NCBI GenBank assembly: GCA_030152605.1
Contig: JASLJB010000106.1
Coordinates: 1-12,209, forward strand
Source: Acinetobacter sp.
GTDB taxonomy: Bacteria > Pseudomonadota > Gammaproteobacteria > Pseudomonadales > Moraxellaceae
Direction of reading: 5' to 3'
Length of the DNA stretch: 12,209 bases
In this document: positions 6,732-12,209 of the stretch, piece after piece
Position numbering within the stretch: position 1 is the first letter of the stretch
Layout: every line of letters starts with the position of its first letter
Made by a program: the position numbers and the translations under genes
The notes under the pieces: model-generated
Told to the model about the DNA's origin: nothing
The model's database searches: none
The model's input: the letters and a program-made list of their open reading frames with translations, nothing else

Positions 6732-9700
6732 ATGAACAGTTGGTTGATTATTGGGGCTTTAGCCCTGTATATCTTGATACTTTTTGCCTGTGCATTTTAT
6801 GGAGAGAAACATGCAAGCCGCCTCAGCACGCGCGGCCGAATGCTTCTCTTTAGTCTAACACTGGGTGTGTATTGCTCATCGTGGACCTTTTATGGTGCTA
6901 CAGGCGCCGCTGTTCGTGAAGGTATTATTTTCTTACCGATCTACTTGGGACCGCTGCTGTTTGTCTGTCTAGGCTATGACATTTGGCGCAGACTCGGCAG
7001 AGTTCGCCAACACCATGCGATTTCTTCGATCGCGGACTTTGTCGCTGCACGTTATGGCAAAAGCGGCACGCTGGCATCTCTGGTCACCATCTTGGCCGTG
7101 ATTGCGATCATCCCCTACTTGGCGTTGCAACTGCGCGCGATTGCCCTCAGCGCATCGGTGATGCTAGATCACAACACGCAACTCGCCACCACGACCACCA
7201 ATAGTGTTTTAGGACTGACTGCGATTTTGGCGATTTTGGCCATGATGTTTGGCACACGGCAAATTGCCAATACCGAACAACATGGCGGTCTGATGTTGGC
7301 CGTGGCCTTTGAGTCGTTTGTGAAACTGTTTGCCCTGATCTGTGTGGCCTTGTTCTTTATCTTTGAAGCGCCGCATAACATCGTGCAGATCTCACAAGAT
7401 GTCAGCAAGACCTTTCATGAAGTACAGCTCTTTGGCGTGCCTGAAACATTTTGGGTGCAGACCCTGCTCGCAGCCCTCGCGATTATCTGCTTGCCGCGTC
7501 AGTTTCACGTTGCCGTGGTAGAGCTGCGTGAAGAAAAGCATATTCGCGGAGCACGCCGTTGGTTTGCGATCTATTTAGTCCTAACCATTATGGCGATCAT
7601 CCCGATTGCCAGTTGGGCCTTACACGCAGCGCCGAATTACCTCACCATCCCGGATGTCGCGGTACTTTCTTTACCGCTGAGTTATGACCAAGAGTGGCTC
7701 ACCCTGTTGGCTTTTCTGGGTGGCTTCTCTGCCTCTACTGGCATGCTGTTGGTCTCCTCTGTGGCACTGTCGATCATGCTCAGTAATGACTTGATCATGC
7801 CAGCGCTATGGCGTTTTGGCTTACTCTCGCGCCATGATGAACGTTTGCCGCAAGTGCTCAAATTTACCCGACGTGTCTGCATCATCGCCGTCATGTTACT
7901 TGGGTTTTTATTCTTTCACTTTTTTAACGACATTGACCAACTCTCTGTCTTTGGGCTACTGGCATTCAGTGCCGTAGCGCAGTTTGCACCTGCACTGATC
8001 GGCGGCTTGTACTGGCGCGGCGGCAGTCAACAAGGGGTCTATGCTGGCTTGGTCACAGGATTTTTGCTGTGGACCTATACCTTATTACTACCAACGATCT
8101 TGCGCAGCCTTCCTGAGCAGTACAACCTGTTTAGTCACTACTTCTTGATGGGTGGACCTGCGGGGATTAGTTGGCTCAGACCCGAGGCGTTGTTTGGCTT
8201 TGAATCTTTTGCACCGCTGACGCATGGCGTGATTTGGTCACTTGGGCTAAATAGCATCTTGTATATTTGGGTATCGCGGGCCTACCGCCCGAACGTGGCT
8301 GAACAAATTCAGGCAGAAAGCTTTTTTTATTATCAAACCAAACCGCTGCCTTCACACAACACCACGACAGAAATTAACTATTTACATCATGATGTTGCGC
8401 GCCTCAAAGTCGGTGATTTGATTGCATTGGCAAAGCGGATTACCGGTGACGCCCCAACCCTGCATGCCTTTCAACAGTTTTGTACTCAAAATGGGGTGGT
8501 GCTGAATGAAAATAGCAGTGCCAACGGCATGTGGTGGCGCTTTACCGAACAGTATCTTGCTGGCACCATTGGTGCGGCCTCAGCACGAACCCTGCTGACC
8601 ACTGCGATGGTGAATAACGGCTTAGCTTTGGGTCAGGTCGCCAATATTTTGGACCAAGCTTCGCAGTGGCAGCGCTTTAACCAAAATTTAATCATGACCA
8701 TGATCGATCATATGACCCAAGGGGTCAGTGTGGTCGATGAAAATATGTGTTTGGTGGCTTGGAACAATCAGTACCTGAAACTCTTTGATTATCCAAAAGA
8801 TCTGGTCTATGTCGGCTGCCCAATTTCCGATTTGATTCGCTATAACGCTGAACGTGGTGAGTGTGGACCAGGCTCGGTTGAAGAGCATGTACGTAAACGT
8901 ATCCACTGGATGAAAGTGGGAAGTGCACATGAATTTGAACGGATTCGTAAAGATGGTTTGGTGATTCAAATGCGCGGCAACCCGATTGTGGGCGGTGGTT
9001 TTGTAACCACATTCGCCGATATTACCGCATTCCGTGAAAATGAAGCGATCCTCGAAGCCCGCGTGCAAGATCGGACCCAGCAGTTGGGGAATGCCCTTAC
9101 AGAACAGCAACTTGCACGTGAGCAAGCCGACCGTGCCAATATGTCCAAGAGTCGCTTTATTGCCGCGGCCAGCCATGACTTATTACAACCGATGCATGCT
9201 GCGCGCTTATTTAGCACCGCGCTTGAACAAAGTCTCACCAGCTCAGAAGATGCAAAGATCTTGCAGCAATTAGATCGTTCCCTATATGGTGCAGAAAGTA
9301 TGCTGTCTGCCCTGCTCGACATCGCGCGCTTAGAGGGTGAAACCATACAGCCGAAACGTCAGATCTATGCCCTACATGATTTACTCAGTGACTTAGAGTT
9401 ACAGTTCAAATCAATTGCCGCACAGCGCAATATCGGCTTCAAAGTGCATGACACCAAGTACTGGATTGACACCGATCCACAATGGATTCGCCGCATCATT
9501 CAAAACTTTGTCAGTAATGCGCTGCGCTATACCGCCAAAGGTAAAGTCATTGTTGGAGTGTTGCGCTCAGCCGAACGTCCCAATCATATTCGGATTGGGG
9601 TCTGGGATACTGGCCCAGGCATCGCCGAAGAGCAACGCATCAAGCTGTTTCAAGAGTTTGAACGCTGTGGGCATACCTCACCGTGGGATGAGCAAGGACT

Positions 9701-10223
9701 TGGGCTGGGCTTGGCGATTGTACAACGCATGACCAGCTTGTTGGATTATCCTGTGCATGTCTATTCAAACTACGGGAAAGGTTCATGTTTTATGGTTGAA
9801 GTTCCAATCGTAGAAGCACCTCAGATCCAAACCGTGACTACACCAATCACCGCCATTTCTGCACATGCCATGAAAATCCTGTGCTTAGACAATGATGAAA
9901 CCATTTTAGATGGTATGGCCACCCTGCTCGGCAAGTGGGGCTATGAGGTATTCAAAGCAGCAGATCCTGAGATCGCACTGGAAATGATCGAGCAACATGC
10001 CATCCAAGTTTGGCTGATCGATCAACATCTCAACCACGATAAAATCGGCTTAGACTTTATCCAGGCACATCGGATCGAAGGGGTTGCGGTGGCATTGATT
10101 ACCGCAGATTCTGATCCAGAATTACCTCAGCGCCTCAAAGAACTGAATATTGTTTTACTGCGTAAGCCATTAAAACCAGCATCACTCAGGGCCTGGTTAT
10201 CGAGCCTAAAACTCAACGCTTAA
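6732..10223 (+). CDS. crbS: Hybrid sensor histidine kinase with SSS-transporter input domain (CrbS/MxtR/CbrA type)
   Basis: Membrane sensor kinase; relatives in Pseudomonas and Vibrio (CrbS/MxtR) control acetate use, and CbrA controls carbon/nitrogen choice. The 1163 residues contain, in order, an SSS/SLC5-like part with about 13 spans (1-515), a STAC domain (about 545-650), a PAS_7 domain (about 650-770), a short coiled coil (770-805), HisKA with His815 in SHDLLQP, HATPase with Asn925 and Asn929, DTGPGI (959-964) and GLGLGL (989-994), and a receiver with Asp1053/Asp1055, phosphoacceptor Asp1097, Thr1124 and Lys1145. All catalytic residues are present. ATG 6699 would add 11 residues, but membrane segment 1 begins after ATG 6732 (MNSWLIIGAL). 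Neither start has a Shine-Dalgarno site. Divergence from yjcH-actP supports the acetate role. I put it in the family with certainty and in the CrbS subgroup with moderate confidence. Confidence 0.88.
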   Translation: MNSWLIIGALALYILILFACAFYGEKHASRLSTRGRMLLFSLTLGVYCSSWTFYGATGAAVREGIIFLPIYLGPLLFVCLGYDIWRRLGRVRQHHAISSIADFVAARYGKSGTLASLVTILAVIAIIPYLALQLRAIALSASVMLDHNTQLATTTTNSVLGLTAILAILAMMFGTRQIANTEQHGGLMLAVAFESFVKLFALICVALFFIFEAPHNIVQISQDVSKTFHEVQLFGVPETFWVQTLLAALAIICLPRQFHVAVVELREEKHIRGARRWFAIYLVLTIMAIIPIASWALHAAPNYLTIPDVAVLSLPLSYDQEWLTLLAFLGGFSASTGMLLVSSVALSIMLSNDLIMPALWRFGLLSRHDERLPQVLKFTRRVCIIAVMLLGFLFFHFFNDIDQLSVFGLLAFSAVAQFAPALIGGLYWRGGSQQGVYAGLVTGFLLWTYTLLLPTILRSLPEQYNLFSHYFLMGGPAGISWLRPEALFGFESFAPLTHGVIWSLGLNSILYIWVSRAYRPNVAEQIQAESFFYYQTKPLPSHNTTTEINYLHHDVARLKVGDLIALAKRITGDAPTLHAFQQFCTQNGVVLNENSSANGMWWRFTEQYLAGTIGAASARTLLTTAMVNNGLALGQVANILDQASQWQRFNQNLIMTMIDHMTQGVSVVDENMCLVAWNNQYLKLFDYPKDLVYVGCPISDLIRYNAERGECGPGSVEEHVRKRIHWMKVGSAHEFERIRKDGLVIQMRGNPIVGGGFVTTFADITAFRENEAILEARVQDRTQQLGNALTEQQLAREQADRANMSKSRFIAAASHDLLQPMHAARLFSTALEQSLTSSEDAKILQQLDRSLYGAESMLSALLDIARLEGETIQPKRQIYALHDLLSDLELQFKSIAAQRNIGFKVHDTKYWIDTDPQWIRRIIQNFVSNALRYTAKGKVIVGVLRSAERPNHIRIGVWDTGPGIAEEQRIKLFQEFERCGHTSPWDEQGLGLGLAIVQRMTSLLDYPVHVYSNYGKGSCFMVEVPIVEAPQIQTVTTPITAISAHAMKILCLDNDETILDGMATLLGKWGYEVFKAADPEIALEMIEQHAIQVWLIDQHLNHDKIGLDFIQAHRIEGVAVALITADSDPELPQRLKELNIVLLRKPLKPASLRAWLSSLKLNA

Positions 10224-10244
10224 TCTTAGCCAATCATGCTTTGC

Positions 10245-10283
10245 AAAAAGTCCGAACAACATAACGTTTTTCGGACTTTTTTT
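10245..10283. terminator. Terminator of the sensor kinase gene
   Basis: A 12-bp stem AAAAAGTCCGAA (10245-10256) with TTCGGACTTTTT (10270-10281), a 13-base loop, and T to 10283. It starts 22 bases after the kinase stop. The five A on the left would give a T run on the minus strand too. Confidence 0.9.
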
Positions 10284-10289
10284 GTACAG

Positions 10290-10307
10290 TGACTGACATG
10301 TCATTCA
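10290..10307. repeat. Near-perfect 18-bp palindrome
   Basis: TGAcTGACATGTCAtTCA has eight of nine base pairs matching and no loop, with a perfect 10-bp centre. It follows the kinase terminator. It could be a protein-binding site; it also covers the last codons of the possible minus-strand small ORF. Confidence 0.3.
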
Positions 10308-10393
10308 GCAAAGTGGCAATTTATATTACAGCCTAGGCAAAAGCTTTCAATCTCATCCAGTACCAGACTGAATTGATTGGCCATAAATTTCAT
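10301..10393 (-). CDS. Possible 30-residue small protein with a Cys cluster
   Basis: The minus-strand ATG at 10393-10391 opens a 30-codon frame. It starts MKFMANQFSLVLDEIESF and then has C-x2-C-x3-C before the end. AAAGG lies five bases before the ATG, a good ribosome site. A TTG-started 12-codon frame with GGAGG just before it (10432-10394, MVVLSIFAIVKV) ends in TGA immediately before this ATG, like a translational leader. The bidirectional hairpin at 10245-10283 would end the transcript 17 bases after the stop. No promoter is clear and no family is recognised; so short a frame may be chance. Confidence 0.25.
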   Translation of the reverse strand: MKFMANQFSLVLDEIESFCLGCNINCHFAE

Positions 10394-10634
10394 TCATACC
10401 TTTACTATGGCAAAGATGCTCAAAACGACCAATTCCCTCCAGAATACTTTGTTACTATTTCTCAATACATTGTTATTTATGGTTTTTTATATACTAATTT
10501 TGACATATACAACTTTAGTCGTATTCCTATTGCATATTGAATAATCCATAAAACAGATATGCGTTTGATTGCCGTATTGATTAAAACAACGGATCTACAA
10601 TCTAATGGACAATTTTTATAATAGGAGCCTTACC

Positions 10635-11393
10635 ATGCAAGTTTCAGAAACCATGCCACAAGGAACCCAACAATTTCATCGTCAATATAGTGCCAACGCC
10701 ATCCTTCCAAAAATTGATTGGGTTGAGCTATTTAAATTAAGCAAATTAAATGACACCCACTTACAAGCACTGGATACGCTATATCGTAGTGCTGTACCTT
10801 TGGCGCTACAGGTTTTCAACGAACTTAACTTTGATGTGTTTGCACATCCTGCCTATCACCCACAAGGCCTTGGTCTATTTGATAAACTGTCACAACAAGA
10901 AAGCAAACTGCTCACCCAACTCAAAGCAGAGTGCGATTGTTTGAGTACTGAAGTTCGTCATCAAATTTGGAGTATGCTACTCCGCGGTGGTGCAGTTCTG
11001 GTATTTAAGGCTTGGCTTGGAAAAGTAAAATCAGGTGAAAATCAACTCGATATGACTCAGTTCGATGAGCTCTCTGATTTACTCTTTATTAAAACCGCAC
11101 CAGAAAAACTCGCGCAACATCTCAATATCGACTCCAAAGCTGAGGATGATCATATCTTCTTGATGTATGGGCATGATGTATTTTTAGATCGCTTCAATAG
11201 TCTAGAAACTGCGGCACTCTTTGTTGATTTAGGCGTATATGACGCTGCTTTCCTGAGCTTACGCGATGATCGCGTAGCAGATTACCTGAAATCTAAAGGC
11301 TATGTCAGTCAGGAACAGATTGACGATCTACAGTGTGCACTCAACCCACTGTACTGCGGTGATTTAACCCCAAAACAAGACTGTCTTGCTTAA
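10635..11393 (+). CDS. Hypothetical protein of 252 residues
   Basis: I do not recognise this protein. From ATG 10635 it is 252 residues, acidic to neutral, with no signal peptide and no convincing membrane span, so it is probably cytoplasmic. It is mostly helical in composition. A segment near residues 109-132 (IWSMLLRGGAVLVFKAWLGK) is the most hydrophobic. Four cysteines occur, two as C-D-C near residues 88-90 and two near the C-terminus. I see no DNA-binding, kinase, phosphotransfer or enzyme motif. The start follows AGGAG with seven bases spacing; an in-frame ATG at 10605 lacks such a site. The gene lies between the CrbS-like kinase and the convergent response regulator and ends in the shared terminator at 11411-11446. 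A role in the same pathway is only suggested by position. Confidence 0.8.
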   Translation: MQVSETMPQGTQQFHRQYSANAILPKIDWVELFKLSKLNDTHLQALDTLYRSAVPLALQVFNELNFDVFAHPAYHPQGLGLFDKLSQQESKLLTQLKAECDCLSTEVRHQIWSMLLRGGAVLVFKAWLGKVKSGENQLDMTQFDELSDLLFIKTAPEKLAQHLNIDSKAEDDHIFLMYGHDVFLDRFNSLETAALFVDLGVYDAAFLSLRDDRVADYLKSKGYVSQEQIDDLQCALNPLYCGDLTPKQDCLA

Positions 11394-11410
11394 ATTCCGA
11401 GCACACACAA

Positions 11411-11446
11411 AAAAGTCAAAGCCCACAATCAGGGGCTTTGACTTTT
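11411..11446. terminator. Terminator shared by the hypothetical gene and the response regulator gene
   Basis: A 14-bp stem AAAAGTCAAAGCCC (11411-11424) with GGGCTTTGACTTTT (11433-11446) and an 8-base loop. On the plus strand a T-rich run follows to about 11452. On the minus strand the stem itself ends in TTTT, so it should also stop the convergent regulator gene, whose stop codon is 18 bases away. Confidence 0.9.
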
Positions 11447-11464
11447 ATTTTTAACGCGATCAAT

Positions 11465-12115
11465 TTAAATTCTTTTTTGCTCGATGTTCAAAGCATTAAT
11501 CGCCAACACAGCTTGGGTACGGTTTTGTACGCCAAGTTTGCGGAATATGGCAGTCACATGCGCCTTAATGGTGGCTTCTGAAACATCCAGTTCATAGGCA
11601 ATTTGCTTATTCAACAAACCTTCAGCCACCATCATCAACACCCTAAATTGTTGCGGTGTTAACGATTGAATACGTTCTGCGAGTGCAGATTCATCTGCAT
11701 CACGTGGATCAAAGTTAACATTGCTCGGCAAGTTCGGTGGTAACCAAACTTCGCCTTCAAGGACTTGACGAATTGCTTCACCAATATGACTCGGATGTGC
11801 AGATTTAGGGATATAACCACTGGCCCCATGTGCAATCGCACGTTGAATAATCGAAACTTGTTCGTGAGCAGAGACCACAATAATCGGAATCGCAGGATAC
11901 TGCGCTCTCACATGAACCAGTGCAGAAAAGCCTGAAGCACCGGGTAGATTTAAATCCAATAAAACTAAATCGGGTTCTGGTCCATTTTCGAGACGCGCAT
12001 AAAATTCATTGACTGCAGCCGTTTCATGAATTTGAGCTTGAGGAAAGCTATAGCGAACGGCCTGAATTAACGCATGGCGAAAAAGTGGATGATCATCAAC
12101 GATTAAAATATTCAT
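11465..12115 (-). CDS. crbR: NarL/LuxR-family response regulator (CrbR/ErdR type)
   Basis: Cytoplasmic two-component response regulator and transcription factor. The 216-residue product has a receiver domain (1-120) with Asp7/Asp8, phosphoacceptor Asp54 in LLDLNLPG, Ser82 and Lys104, a linker, and a LuxR-type helix-turn-helix (about 149-213) with LTPQQFRVLMMVAEGLLNKQ and the recognition-helix region SEATIKAHV. Length and layout fit CrbR/ErdR (AgmR-like) regulators, which in Pseudomonas and Vibrio work with CrbS/MxtR kinases to activate acs and acetate use. The close presence of a CrbS-like kinase and actP supports this, but many NarL-family proteins look alike, so the symbol is tentative. ATG 12115 lacks a clear Shine-Dalgarno site, and no good promoter was found in the 94 bases upstream inside the window. 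Transcribed alone on the minus strand. Confidence 0.9.
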   Translation of the reverse strand: MNILIVDDHPLFRHALIQAVRYSFPQAQIHETAAVNEFYARLENGPEPDLVLLDLNLPGASGFSALVHVRAQYPAIPIIVVSAHEQVSIIQRAIAHGASGYIPKSAHPSHIGEAIRQVLEGEVWLPPNLPSNVNFDPRDADESALAERIQSLTPQQFRVLMMVAEGLLNKQIAYELDVSEATIKAHVTAIFRKLGVQNRTQAVLAINALNIEQKRI

Positions 12116-12209
12116 AAGCGAAGCGAGAAATCTCTAGCACAGTGTTTCATTTTAACCGCACTGCAATGTTTAAGGATACGAAAATATTCACTAATTCATG
12201 AATAATATG

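Larger units (their letters stand above)
10284..10634. other. Gap between kinase and hypothetical gene
   Basis: This 351-bp AT-rich stretch holds a near-perfect palindrome (10290-10307), a possible tiny ORF pair on the minus strand (10432-10301), and a perfect TTGACA at 10500-10505 with only a poor TATTCC 16 bases further on. No sure promoter for the gene at 10635 was found. Confidence 0.5.

Noticed and set aside
8688..9176. A 162-codon open frame on the minus strand inside the kinase gene
   Set aside because: It lies opposite the PAS-HisKA coding region, has no ribosome site or recognisable domain, and the plus-strand protein is clearly real. It is a shadow of codon use.
10606..10625. TATAAT just before the 252-residue gene
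   Set aside because: Transcription from it would begin at or after the AGGAG ribosome site, so it cannot serve the start at 10635.
10635..11393. The unknown protein as a histidine phosphotransfer protein linking kinase and regulator
   Set aside because: Its histidines lack the usual H-x2-K-G-S/A-type context, and the protein is much longer than a single phosphotransfer domain.

Overview
The window looks like chromosomal DNA from an Acinetobacter species. The clearest markers are a full-length Omp33-36 (Omp34) porin with its typical signal peptide and C-terminal barrel residue, and next to it the start of a class D (OXA-type) beta-lactamase. The visible part of that beta-lactamase reads most like OXA-58 and not like the OXA-51 family of A. 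baumannii, so a non-baumannii Acinetobacter is the likelier host; this is inference from recalled sequences. No integrase, transposase, tRNA, rRNA or CRISPR array is visible.

Layout. Positions 1-237 (minus) hold the 5' part of the lipoprotein beta-lactamase, which runs off the left edge. Positions 238-1279 form a long AT-rich gap. It holds a bidirectional terminator with a possible small RNA, a second terminator on the minus strand that belongs to no visible gene, a degraded-looking open stretch on the minus strand (595-990), and the promoters of the porin. The porin (1280-2179, plus) converges on a BCCT-type betaine/choline transporter (4216-2246, minus) through a shared terminator. Next, on the minus strand, is the two-gene acetate-uptake operon yjcH-actP (6553-4504). 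Divergent from it is a 1163-residue hybrid sensor kinase of the CrbS/MxtR/CbrA type (6732-10223), followed by a 351-bp gap with a possible tiny gene on the minus strand. A 252-residue protein of unknown function (10635-11393, plus) then converges on a NarL/LuxR-family response regulator of the CrbR/ErdR type (12115-11465, minus).

How it fits together. The right two thirds look like an acetate module: the ActP symporter and its small partner YjcH, a sensor kinase whose input domain is itself a sodium/solute-symporter fold joined to STAC, PAS, kinase and receiver domains, and a response regulator of the class that in Pseudomonas and Vibrio pairs with such kinases to control acetate use. The left third is about the cell envelope: a beta-lactamase, an outer-membrane water channel whose loss is linked to carbapenem resistance in A. 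baumannii, and an osmolyte transporter. Most genes are closed by strong hairpin terminators, several of them shared by convergent genes. The least explained parts are the 252-residue protein between kinase and regulator, the 595-990 region, and the candidate small transcripts or ORFs in the gaps.
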